In this document: positions 43,703 through 51,532 of the stretch, piece by piece
How the letters are laid out: every line of letters begins with the position of its first letter
Numbering within the stretch: position 1 is the stretch's first letter
The notes under the pieces: generated by a model
The model's database searches: none
What the model was told of the DNA's origin: nothing
What the model saw: the letters and a program-made list of their open reading frames with translations, nothing else
Assembly (NCBI GenBank): GCA_020847045.1
Contig: JADLCT010000043.1
Span: 32,967 to 96,966 of the forward strand
Length of the DNA: 64,000 bases
Reading direction: 5' to 3'
Source of the DNA: Bryobacterales bacterium
Lineage (GTDB): Bacteria; Acidobacteriota; Terriglobia; Bryobacterales; Bryobacteraceae
Program-made: the position numbers and the translations under genes

Positions 43703-45328
43703 CTATGGTACCGGCGGCCACGGGCGCGGTGTGGGCGGGGCGGAGCCGGGATCTTTCAGCGGCAGATCGCAGAGCACGGCGTGATGGTCGCTGATGCCTT
43801 CCGGAACGATGGTATTTAGCGCCTCCAGAACGGCGCCAAAATGCGGAGCCCAGTGATAGGATTCCGTCTCGCCGTTCGGATGGCGCGCAAGGCCCTTCAC
43901 GAAAATCCAGTCCAGGCGGAGCTCGCCGGCCAGGCCCTTCAGGTCGCGCGTGAAGGTGAAGGTGGGCTGAAAGCCCTTCGTGGAACGCTGGTTGGAATCG
44001 GCGAGCTTTCCGCCGCGTCCTCCGAGCGCACGCGCGTTCACACCGCGGAAGTCGAACGCATGGCCGTCGCCGAAGCGGAACTTTTCCAGGCGCGTGAAGA
44101 AACCGGCCTCGGCGTTGGAGGCGACGAAGGGAATGCTGGCAGCCGTGGGGTCCTGGTAGTTCTTGAAGTAGTTTGCGGGCATCGTGAAAAGGCGCGGCAG
44201 ACCGATGGGGTTGAAGTAGCTCACGGCCTGTCCGGCCCAGAAGCGCGGATTCTTCACGCGCTTGGAGATCTCGCGGCGCACCGAGACGGGCGCGGCGTCC
44301 GAGCCCGTGGTGTTCATGTCACCGGCCAGGATGAGCGGCCCGGCGGCGCCGCGCACCTGGTTCAACAGGTCGTCCAACTGCTCCTGGCGGCACTTGGGCA
44401 CGCACTTGTTCTCCAGATGCGCCGCGATCACGGTGAGCTTTCCCGACGGCGCTTCGGGCACGTCCAGCTCGGCGATGATGGCCATGCGTCCACCCTGGCG
44501 CACCTCGCGCGTGATGCGCTCCAGAAAAACCTTCTCGGCCACCTCGCGGCGGCCCTTCTCCAGTTGGGCGATGTGCTCCTTTTCCTTGCCAAACCAGTCG
44601 TAGCAGCGGCGCAGGCGGTGGATGCGCGCCGAACGGATGGGATAGCGCGACAGCAGCGCCGTGCCATGCATGCCGAGATAGCGGCCGGGGTCGGGCCGGA
44701 GGCTTTCGCGAATTTCGGCCTCCTTCTTGTCGTCGGACAGGTCGATGTCCTCGTCGCCCAGGTAGAGCTTGTCCACTTCGAGGAACTCGACGCCGTAGGC
44801 GTAGTTCATGCCGGCGGCGCGGGCCAGCTCGCGCGCCACGTCGCGGTAGCCGGTCCGGGTCATGCCCCAGTCCACCTCGTTCAGCACGAGGACATCGGCG
44901 TCATGCAGCCAGGCGGCCTGTTCGCGCGCGGCGGCCACCTCCCGCGAACCACTCGCCATGCCAGCCTCCTCGCGGCGGCGCAGCGCGTCTTTCACCAAGC
45001 CCTCGGGATCGGTCAGAGCGAGACGGACCAGATCGAACTCCTGGCCGCGCTCGATGTTCCACATGGCGGCGCGCAGCAGCGGACCGAGACCCGGCCACTC
45101 GGGCCGGGCGGGCTTTGCTCCGGCCAGAGCCGCCGTGTTGTCGATGACCGGCGTGGTGAGCAGGCGCTGCAGCCGCGAGCCGAGTTCACCGGCCGGAACC
45201 GGTTCGTCGCTCAGCGCGCGTAGCTCGGCGAAGGTGAGCGGTTCGGGTTGCTGCCGTTCGATCAGCCTGGATTGAGACCAGACGGTGGCCGAAAGCAGCA
45301 GGAGGATGGGCGCGGCCAGGGTTCGCAT
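43703..45328 (-). CDS. Large exported endonuclease/exonuclease/phosphatase family enzyme
   Basis: This 541-residue EEP protein has a signal peptide and core motifs AAMWNIERG, LNEVDWGM (metal Glu), AAHLENKC, LAGDMNTTG, LRLDWIFVKG and SDHHAVL. It is about twice the size of its neighbour because of a charged insert (about 180-280, with RRREEAG and DWFGKEKEHIAQLEKG-type helices) and an extension before the last strands. CVPKCRQEQ could bind metal or form a disulfide. TATCCT 8 nt before the ATG is a candidate -10. It is divergent from the sulfatase gene with only 24 bp between. Confidence 0.86.
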   Translation of the reverse strand: MRTLAAPILLLLSATVWSQSRLIERQQPEPLTFAELRALSDEPVPAGELGSRLQRLLTTPVIDNTAALAGAKPARPEWPGLGPLLRAAMWNIERGQEFDLVRLALTDPEGLVKDALRRREEAGMASGSREVAAAREQAAWLHDADVLVLNEVDWGMTRTGYRDVARELARAAGMNYAYGVEFLEVDKLYLGDEDIDLSDDKKEAEIRESLRPDPGRYLGMHGTALLSRYPIRSARIHRLRRCYDWFGKEKEHIAQLEKGRREVAEKVFLERITREVRQGGRMAIIAELDVPEAPSGKLTVIAAHLENKCVPKCRQEQLDDLLNQVRGAAGPLILAGDMNTTGSDAAPVSVRREISKRVKNPRFWAGQAVSYFNPIGLPRLFTMPANYFKNYQDPTAASIPFVASNAEAGFFTRLEKFRFGDGHAFDFRGVNARALGGRGGKLADSNQRSTKGFQPTFTFTRDLKGLAGELRLDWIFVKGLARHPNGETESYHWAPHFGAVLEALNTIVPEGISDHHAVLCDLPLKDPGSAPPTPRPWPPVP

Positions 45329-45336
45329 GACTCTCT

Positions 45337-45346
45337 AGGATAGAAT
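45337..45346. promoter_or_regulatory. Overlapping divergent -10 boxes (TATCCT minus, TAGAAT plus)
   Basis: The minus-strand TATCCT (45342-45337) lies 8 nt before the EEP gene ATG at 45328. The plus-strand TAGAAT (45341-45346) lies 6 nt before the sulfatase ATG at 45353. They share two base pairs within a 24 bp gap. Confidence 0.5.
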
Positions 45347-45352
45347 TCCCAC

Positions 45353-46711
45353 ATGCTGCGACGTACGTTCATGGCCGCTGGTGGAGCCGCCGCCTCGGGC
45401 GCGCTAGCTCAAACGGCCCGCCGCCCGAACATTTTGCTGATCCTGGCCGACGATCTGGGCTACGGCAACCTGGGCTGCTATGGCTCGCGTGAGATTCAAA
45501 CGCCGGTGCTGGACCGCATGGCCACGGAAGGCGCGCGCTTCACGCAGGCTTACGCGGGCTCCACTGTGTGCGCGCCGTCGCGGTGCTGCCTGATGACGGG
45601 ACTGCACACGGGCCACGCCAAGATTCGCGGCAATGGAAAGCGCGAGCTGGCGCTGGGGCCTGGCGATGTGACGATTACGGGCCTGCTCAAGGGCGCGGGA
45701 TACCGTACGGGGTTGTTCGGCAAGTGGTCGCTCGGCGGGCTGGGCACGACAGGATATCCCACGCAGAAGGGTTTCGATGAGTGGTTCGGCTTCTTCTCCC
45801 AAAGCCACGCGCACAACTACTATCCCGAAATGCTGTTGGAAAACGATCACGAGGTGATTCTGCGCGGCAACACCGGTACGCAACGGCAGGACTACGCGCA
45901 CGACGTGATTCTGGACCGGTGCCTGCGGTTCCTGGACCGGCGCGGCGCGCAGCCCTTCTTCTGCAAACTGGCGCTGACGATTCCGCACGCCAACAACGAA
46001 ATGGGGCGTGACCAGGGCAACGGCATGGAGGTGCCCGACACGGCGCCCTACACCATGCGCGACTGGCCGGCTCCGGACAAGGGGTTTGCGGCGATGATCA
46101 CACGCATGGACAAGGGGATCGGCCAGGCGCTGGAGGTGCTGCGCGCCAGCGGCCGCCTGGACAATACGCTGGTGCTGTTCAGCTCCGACAACGGTCCGCA
46201 CAAGGAAGGCGGGCACAACCCGGAGTTTTTCGACGACAACGGGCCGTTGCGCGGAATCAAGCGGGATTTGTACGAGGGCGGCATCCGCGTGCCGGCCATC
46301 GTGCGGTGGCCTGGGCGCGTGCCGGCGGGCGTGGTGTCCGATCAGGTGTGGGCGCACTGGGATCTTCTACCGACGCTGGCCGCGGCGGCGGGCGTGGCCT
46401 CGCCCGCGGGGCTGGACGGAGTCGACATGCTGCCCTCCTGGACCACACGCGGCGCGGCCAGGCCGCGGGCCCCCCTCTACTGGGAGTTCCATGAGCGCGG
46501 CTTCCAGCAGGCCGTACGTTTCGAAAACTGGAAGGCCGTGAGAACGAAAATGGGGCAGCCCGTGGAACTCTATGACCTTGCCGCCGATCCGGGTGAAACC
46601 AGGAACGTCGCGGCTTCGCATCCGGACCAGGCGCGGCAGGCGAGCCAGCTCATGCAGACGATGCGCAAGGACACTCCGGACTGGCCTGTGCGCGCGGCTC
46701 CGGCCGGTTAG
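45353..46711 (+). CDS. Exported sulfatase (type I, FGly-dependent)
   Basis: The 452-residue protein has a Tat-like leader (MLRRTFMAAGGAAASG) and the sulfatase core: NILLILADDLGYGNLGCYG with the metal Asp pair at 33-34, and the formylglycine motif CAPSR with Cys73. The catalytic-core FGKWSLGG and FSSDNGPHKEGGH follow. The Cys needs conversion to formylglycine by a maturase encoded elsewhere. It is closest in pattern to arylsulfatase A-like enzymes of polysaccharide degraders. A second sulfatase is at 51533-52888. Confidence 0.93.
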   Translation: MLRRTFMAAGGAAASGALAQTARRPNILLILADDLGYGNLGCYGSREIQTPVLDRMATEGARFTQAYAGSTVCAPSRCCLMTGLHTGHAKIRGNGKRELALGPGDVTITGLLKGAGYRTGLFGKWSLGGLGTTGYPTQKGFDEWFGFFSQSHAHNYYPEMLLENDHEVILRGNTGTQRQDYAHDVILDRCLRFLDRRGAQPFFCKLALTIPHANNEMGRDQGNGMEVPDTAPYTMRDWPAPDKGFAAMITRMDKGIGQALEVLRASGRLDNTLVLFSSDNGPHKEGGHNPEFFDDNGPLRGIKRDLYEGGIRVPAIVRWPGRVPAGVVSDQVWAHWDLLPTLAAAAGVASPAGLDGVDMLPSWTTRGAARPRAPLYWEFHERGFQQAVRFENWKAVRTKMGQPVELYDLAADPGETRNVAASHPDQARQASQLMQTMRKDTPDWPVRAAPAG

Positions 46712-46735
46712 CGGCTGACGGTTCGATGAGGCCGG

Positions 46736-48001
46736 CTAATGGCTGCCGGCGGCTTGTGAGCGGCCGCCGCCGGTCAGGGCCTGTTCGACGGCGCTCAGCA
46801 GCGTCTGCCGGTCAATCGGCTTGGCGATGAAGCCCTGGATGCCGTGCAGCGCGCATTGCGCCCGGTGCTCATCCGCCTGGTTGGCGCTGACGGCGAGTAT
46901 GGGCGTGCGCGCATGATGCGGGATGCGGCGGATCTCGTCCGCGGTAGCGAAGCCGTCTTGCCGGGGCATCTGGAGATCCATCAGGATGAGGTCGAACTCG
47001 TTGTCGCGCGCCAGAGCAACGGCCTCCTCGCCGCCATCGGCGGTCACAAGCTCATACTGCTCGCGGCGCATCACGTGGCGGATGATCTGCTGGGCGATCT
47101 TGTTGTCATCCACCAGCAGTACGCGACGCGCCGCGCCCGGACCGCGGCGAACCAGTTGCGGACGGACGGCCATTTCGGGGGACGGCATCTGCACGGGCAG
47201 CACGAGCGTGAACACGCTGCCCTTGCCCAACTGGCTTTCGGCCTGGATGAGGCCGCCCATCTTGCGCACCAGCTTATCGGCGATGGCCAGGCCCAGGCCG
47301 AGCCCGGAATAGGAGCGTGCGAGGCCGTTTTCCAGTTGCGTGAAGGAGTCGAAAATCTGGATCAGATCCTCGCTGTGGATGCCGATGCCCGTATCGCGCA
47401 CCTGAATCCGCATCGTACGCTCCAGGCGCGCCGGCTCCGGCGGATCACAGGAAACGGCCACTTGCACCGAACCGGTGTTGGTGAATTTGAGGGCATTCTG
47501 CACAATCTGCCAGAGGCACTCGCGCAGGTGGCGCGGCGAACCGGAGACGGTTTGCGGCACCGAGCCGTCGATGAGCAGTTGCCATTCGACGCCCTTGGCC
47601 GCGGCGCGCGCGGCGGCCTCCTGGCCCAATGATTCGATCAGCTCGCGAGGAGAAAATTCCGTGGACTCGAACCGGTACAGCCCGCCCTGCAGCGCCGAGT
47701 AGGCCAGTACCGAGTTCAACACCTCGAGCAGGCTGTTGGCGCACTCGCGCGTGGAGCGGACATACTCCATCTGCTCCTCGGTAAGCTCGGTTTCCAGCAG
47801 CAGTTCCGTCATGCCGAGCAGGCCGCTGAGCGGCGTGCGGATTTCGTGATTCAGGCTGGCGAGGAACTGGCCCTTCAGACGGTCGAGCTCATCCCGTTGC
47901 GGGAGCGGCAGGGGGAGGGCCTGCATTGTGGAAAAGGGGCCAGGTTCGGTAGCCATGGAAATCAACGAGCGACAACGTCCGGATTGATTCTCTATCGACA
48001 T
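46736..48001 (-). CDS. Soluble hybrid histidine kinase (HisKA-HATPase-receiver)
   Basis: The 421-residue protein has a HisKA domain right at the N-terminus (FLASLNHEIRTPLSGLLG, phospho-His near residue 53) and a HATPase domain with N-box QNALKFTNTG, DTGIGI and GLGLGLAI. A C-terminal receiver domain has LILMDLQMPRQDG as the Asp site, VDDN and a late Lys (AKPID). No sensor domain or TM segment is present, so it must take its signal through a partner. No response-regulator output gene is adjacent. The ATG at 47956 is an alternative start; neither has a ribosome-binding site. Confidence 0.92.
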   Translation of the reverse strand: MSIENQSGRCRSLISMATEPGPFSTMQALPLPLPQRDELDRLKGQFLASLNHEIRTPLSGLLGMTELLLETELTEEQMEYVRSTRECANSLLEVLNSVLAYSALQGGLYRFESTEFSPRELIESLGQEAAARAAAKGVEWQLLIDGSVPQTVSGSPRHLRECLWQIVQNALKFTNTGSVQVAVSCDPPEPARLERTMRIQVRDTGIGIHSEDLIQIFDSFTQLENGLARSYSGLGLGLAIADKLVRKMGGLIQAESQLGKGSVFTLVLPVQMPSPEMAVRPQLVRRGPGAARRVLLVDDNKIAQQIIRHVMRREQYELVTADGGEEAVALARDNEFDLILMDLQMPRQDGFATADEIRRIPHHARTPILAVSANQADEHRAQCALHGIQGFIAKPIDRQTLLSAVEQALTGGGRSQAAGSH

Positions 48002-48120
48002 TGAAACTCAGGGAGTTTAGAGTTTGGTATCGGTCAAGAGTCCTAATTTGCGTCCCCCGCAAACGCGGGTGTGCGAGCGTACCGGGCGTGACGCAGGCCC
48101 TGTGCCCGCGCGGCTTTCTA

Positions 48121-48126
48121 TATACT
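48121..48126 (+). promoter_or_regulatory. -10-like hexamer TATACT for the second PhoD gene
   Basis: TATACT is followed by 7 nt (ttcaccg) and the ATG at 48134, with no ribosome-binding site. The rest of the 132 bp divergent gap holds a small CCCGC-aaac-GCGGG hairpin (48056-48069) and a TAAACT on the minus strand 12 nt before the kinase start. Confidence 0.5.
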
Positions 48127-48133
48127 TTCACCG

Positions 48134-49594
48134 ATGGAACGCCGTAGATTTCTCTCCTCGCTCTCAGCCGCCTGGCCCGCCGCTTGCGCCACAGCCGCGC
48201 TCCACGGGCTAGCTCCGGCGGCCGTGGCCGCTATCGATCCGGATTCGCGGCAGGCGACCGGGCTGAAGGTGGGCGAGGTGTCTTCCACCGGCGCGATCGT
48301 GTGGATGCGTGTGACGGCGGCGGCAACCCGCCAGGCCGATGGTGAGCTGCGGCGCGGCGCGGTGCAGCCGTTCGCCGAAGGCCGCTCCACGCGCGAGTTG
48401 GAGGGTTCGACGCCGGGCGAAGCGGGCGCGGTGCGGCTGCGTTATGCCACGAGCGAGGGATTGACCGGCGCGCGCGACGCGGGATGGACGGTGGTTTCGG
48501 CCGGGCGCGACTACTCGCACCAGTTCACGCTGGGCGAACTGCGGCCCGACACGGAGTACTTCTATTCCGCGGAAACGCGGTCGTCCTCGGGCAAGCTGCA
48601 CGCTCCACTGCGCGGCCGCTTCCGCACGGCGCCCTCCGCGGACTCCCGGCAGGGCATACGCTTCTGCATGACCACCTGCCAGAAGTATTCGCAACTCGAC
48701 CACCCGGACGGCTTTCACATCTACAACTCGATGAGCGCCCTCGACCCGCGATTCTATATCTCGGCCGGCGACATCGTGTACTACGATTCCGACGATCCGC
48801 GCGCCACCAGCGTGGACCTGGCGCGGTATCACTGGGACCGCATGTTCAGCTTCCCCCGCCACCGTGACATGCTGTTGCGCGTGCCCGCCTATTACACCAA
48901 GGACGATCACGACACGCTGACCGACGACGTGTGGCCCACCAAGAAACTGAAGCCGGAATACCGCATGAGCTTCGCCGATGGCCTGCGCGTCTTCCGCGAG
49001 CAGGTTCCCATGGGCCCCAGCACGTTCCGCAGCGTGCGCTGGGGGCGCACCGTGCAGGTGTGGTTCGTGGAAGGGCGCGATTACCGCTCGCCCAACGACA
49101 TGCCCGACGGCCCGGAGAAGAGCATCTGGGGCGTGCGGCAGAAACAGTGGTTGATGAGGTCGATGGCGGAGTCGCAGGCGGACTGGCGCGTGCTGGTGTC
49201 GCCGACGCCAATTGTCGGACCCGACCGCGCCAACAAGGGCGACAACCATTCGAACAAGGAGTTCGCCTGGGAGGGACGCCAGTTCCGCGAATGGGCCAAG
49301 ACGGCGCTGGGAGACAACTTCGTGAACATCAACGGCGACCGCCACTGGCAGTATCATTCTGTTCATCCCGAGACGGGAACCAATGAGTTCTCGGTCGGGC
49401 CGGCGAGCGATTCGCACGCCTCCGGTTCGCCCGGCGAGAACAAGAACTATCACCGCTTCCACCGCGTGAAAGGCGGGTTTCTCGAAGTGGAAACCGGACG
49501 CCGGGGGAGGGAATCGTTTCTCCATTTCCGCCTGCGCGACGTTCGGGGAGCGCAAACCTACGCACACAGCTTCACGCGGCGTGTGACCGCATAG
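48134..49594 (+). CDS. Exported PhoD-like alkaline phosphatase
   Basis: The 486-residue protein has a Tat-type leader (MERRRFLSSLSAAWPAACATA), an N-terminal Fn3-like domain (TGLKVGEVSSTGAIVWMRVT) and a PhoD catalytic domain: YISAGDIVYYDSDDP, YYTKDDHDTLTDD and the metal-binding INGDRHWQYHS. It differs from the other PhoD in this window in its longer N-terminal insert and later loops, so the two are not recent duplicates. The exported dehydratase gene follows by 15 bp, probably in one operon. The likely role is phosphate scavenging from organic esters. Confidence 0.9.
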   Translation: MERRRFLSSLSAAWPAACATAALHGLAPAAVAAIDPDSRQATGLKVGEVSSTGAIVWMRVTAAATRQADGELRRGAVQPFAEGRSTRELEGSTPGEAGAVRLRYATSEGLTGARDAGWTVVSAGRDYSHQFTLGELRPDTEYFYSAETRSSSGKLHAPLRGRFRTAPSADSRQGIRFCMTTCQKYSQLDHPDGFHIYNSMSALDPRFYISAGDIVYYDSDDPRATSVDLARYHWDRMFSFPRHRDMLLRVPAYYTKDDHDTLTDDVWPTKKLKPEYRMSFADGLRVFREQVPMGPSTFRSVRWGRTVQVWFVEGRDYRSPNDMPDGPEKSIWGVRQKQWLMRSMAESQADWRVLVSPTPIVGPDRANKGDNHSNKEFAWEGRQFREWAKTALGDNFVNINGDRHWQYHSVHPETGTNEFSVGPASDSHASGSPGENKNYHRFHRVKGGFLEVETGRRGRESFLHFRLRDVRGAQTYAHSFTRRVTA

Positions 49595-49609
49595 AGGGGA
49601 GGCCATCCG

Positions 49610-50878
49610 ATGGCGACCAGACGGGGTTTCCTGCGAACGGCACTGGGCGCGGCGGCCGCGGCGCAGTTTGGTTCGCTGCCTCTGCACCAACTGGGAGCCG
49701 CGGTGCGCGGCAAGGTGAAAATCACCGCCGTCGAGTGCATGGTCATCCGCGGCACCTGGGATTGGAACCTGATTCGCGTGAAGACCGACGCGGGCGTGCA
49801 CGGGCTGGGCGAGGCCTACTGGGGACCAGGTGTGAAGGACCTGGTGTTGAACCAATTGGCGCAGCATGTCATTGGCGAGGACCCGATGAACGTGGACAAG
49901 CTGTACACGAAGATGCTCATGCTGAGCGCGGGGGTGGGCGCGCTGGCCGGAGTGACGGTGACGGCGGCCAGCGGCATTGAGATCGCGCTGTGGGATCTGG
50001 CCGGGCGTCTGCTGGAGACGCCCGTGGTGAACCTGCTGGGCGGCCGCTTCCGCGACCGCGTGCGCTTCTACAGGACGCTGCAAACTCCGGAGCGCGTGGA
50101 GGAGATGGCCTCATGGCGCGACCTGGTGGCGGGCGCGCGCGCTGAAAAGGCCGGTTGGACCGCCTTCAAGTTTCAAGGAGACGGCATTCCGCCCAAGGCC
50201 GACCCCACCTACTCGGAGCCAGGGCACGACCGCTACACGCGAGGGTTGACGAACAAGGATCTGCGCCGCATTGAAAACGCCATGAGAACCGTGCGCGAAT
50301 CGCTGGGGCCGGACATCGACTTCGGCGTCGAGGCGCACTGGAAATACGACGTGCGCGATGCGATCAACATGGCGCGTGTGATCGAGGCGTCTCACCCGAT
50401 GTGGCTCGAAGACCCTGTGCCGCCCGGAAATCCGGAAGCGATGGCGCGCGTGACACACGCCGTGAACGTGCCCATCGCCACGGGCGAGAACCTGTACACG
50501 CGCGACGGCTTCCGGCGGTTGATCGAGCTGCAAGGCGTGGACTATGTGCATCTGGACATTCCCAAGTCCGGCGGGCTGCTTGAATCCAAACGCATCCACG
50601 ACCTGGCCGAGCAGTATTACATCGCCACGGCGGCGCACAACCCGGCCAGCCCCGTGGGCACCATCGCCTCGGCGCACGCGGCGGCATCCATGCGCGACTT
50701 CCGCGTCCATGAGCTGGCGAAATATGTCGAGTGGTGGCCGGACCTGGTGCTGCACGACGGTCCCATTTTCGAGAATGGCTACTATCGCATCCGGGAGAAG
50801 CCGGGTCTGGGCGTTGAACTGAACCCCGACGTGGCGAAGGCGCACCTGGCGCCGGGCGAGCGGTGGTGGGGGAGTTAG
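49610..50878 (+). CDS. Exported mandelate racemase/muconate lactonizing family protein
   Basis: The 422-residue enolase-superfamily protein carries a Tat-type leader (MATRRGFLRTALGAAAAAQF). Its active site is close to the galactonate/mannonate dehydratase group: Glu241 and His243 in VEAHW, Glu267 in LEDP, Glu293 in TGEN, Asp316 in HLDIPKSGG, and His343 in AHNPASP. The first ligand is Glu where DgoD has Asp. GGGGAGG stands 7 nt before the ATG. It follows the PhoD gene in the same direction. A sugar-acid dehydratase role is probable, with the substrate unknown. Confidence 0.88.
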   Translation: MATRRGFLRTALGAAAAAQFGSLPLHQLGAAVRGKVKITAVECMVIRGTWDWNLIRVKTDAGVHGLGEAYWGPGVKDLVLNQLAQHVIGEDPMNVDKLYTKMLMLSAGVGALAGVTVTAASGIEIALWDLAGRLLETPVVNLLGGRFRDRVRFYRTLQTPERVEEMASWRDLVAGARAEKAGWTAFKFQGDGIPPKADPTYSEPGHDRYTRGLTNKDLRRIENAMRTVRESLGPDIDFGVEAHWKYDVRDAINMARVIEASHPMWLEDPVPPGNPEAMARVTHAVNVPIATGENLYTRDGFRRLIELQGVDYVHLDIPKSGGLLESKRIHDLAEQYYIATAAHNPASPVGTIASAHAAASMRDFRVHELAKYVEWWPDLVLHDGPIFENGYYRIREKPGLGVELNPDVAKAHLAPGERWWGS

Positions 50879-50908
50879 GCGGCGCCCTCGCCGTGCCCGC
50901 TTCCGCGC

Positions 50909-50914
50909 GATAAT
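50909..50914 (+). promoter_or_regulatory. -10-like hexamer GATAAT for the adenylate kinase homologue
   Basis: GATAAT is followed by 6 nt (cggctg) and the ATG at 50921, with no ribosome-binding site. This supports the start that includes the signal peptide. Confidence 0.45.
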
Positions 50915-50920
50915 CGGCTG

Positions 50921-51526
50921 ATGGTTCGCCGCACGCTCTTACTCTTACTGGCTCCGCTGCTTCTGGCCGCGCAGACCAGGCCGGTCATCATTTTGCTGGG
51001 GCCTCCGGGCGCGGGCAAGTCCACGCAGGCCGAGGCGCTGAAGCGGCGGCTGCGCGTGCCGGTGATCGGAGTCGCCGAGGTTTTGAAACAGGAGATCGGG
51101 ACGAAGTCTCCGGAAGGCAAGAGTCTCCGCGCGGCCATCGAGTCGGGCGACCTGCTGCGCGCCGATGTGGTGAACGACATGATGGAGCGCCGCCTGTATG
51201 AGGCCGATACGAACTCCGGTTTCATTCTGGACGGGTATCCCCGCACGCCCTCGCAGGCCGGCTTTCTGGACCGGACGCTGCTGGCCCGCGGCTTTCCCGC
51301 GCCGCGCGTGATTGTGCTGGAGCTTGACGATGACACGGCGCTGGGGCGCACGCAGTCGCGCGGACGCGCCGATGACCGCGCCGGCATGGCGCCCGGCCGG
51401 CTGGCCGAGTACCGCAAGGTGGAGAGCCTGCTCAAGCAGCACTATAAGGCGCAGCTGCTTTCCATTGACGCCAAACCGGATGCGCGCGCGGTGGAGGCGG
51501 CTATCCGGCAGGCGCTCGGGTATTGA
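50921..51526 (+). CDS. Adenylate kinase homologue with an N-terminal signal peptide
   Basis: The 201-residue protein starts with an apparent signal peptide (MVRRTLLLLLAPLLLAAQT). An adenylate kinase core follows: P-loop VIILLGPPGAGKSTQAEALK, the DGYPRTPSQA region (AMP-site Arg) and RADDRAGMAPGRLAEYRKV (the two late Arg). The LID domain is absent, as in short-type enzymes. The AMP-binding STGDxLR motif is altered to GVAEVLK, with Lys in place of Arg. No alternative start lies between the signal segment and the P-loop. Ordinary adenylate kinases are cytosolic, so an exported form is unusual; the segment might instead be a membrane anchor. Confidence 0.85.
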   Translation: MVRRTLLLLLAPLLLAAQTRPVIILLGPPGAGKSTQAEALKRRLRVPVIGVAEVLKQEIGTKSPEGKSLRAAIESGDLLRADVVNDMMERRLYEADTNSGFILDGYPRTPSQAGFLDRTLLARGFPAPRVIVLELDDDTALGRTQSRGRADDRAGMAPGRLAEYRKVESLLKQHYKAQLLSIDAKPDARAVEAAIRQALGY

Positions 51527-51532
51527 CGCGCG

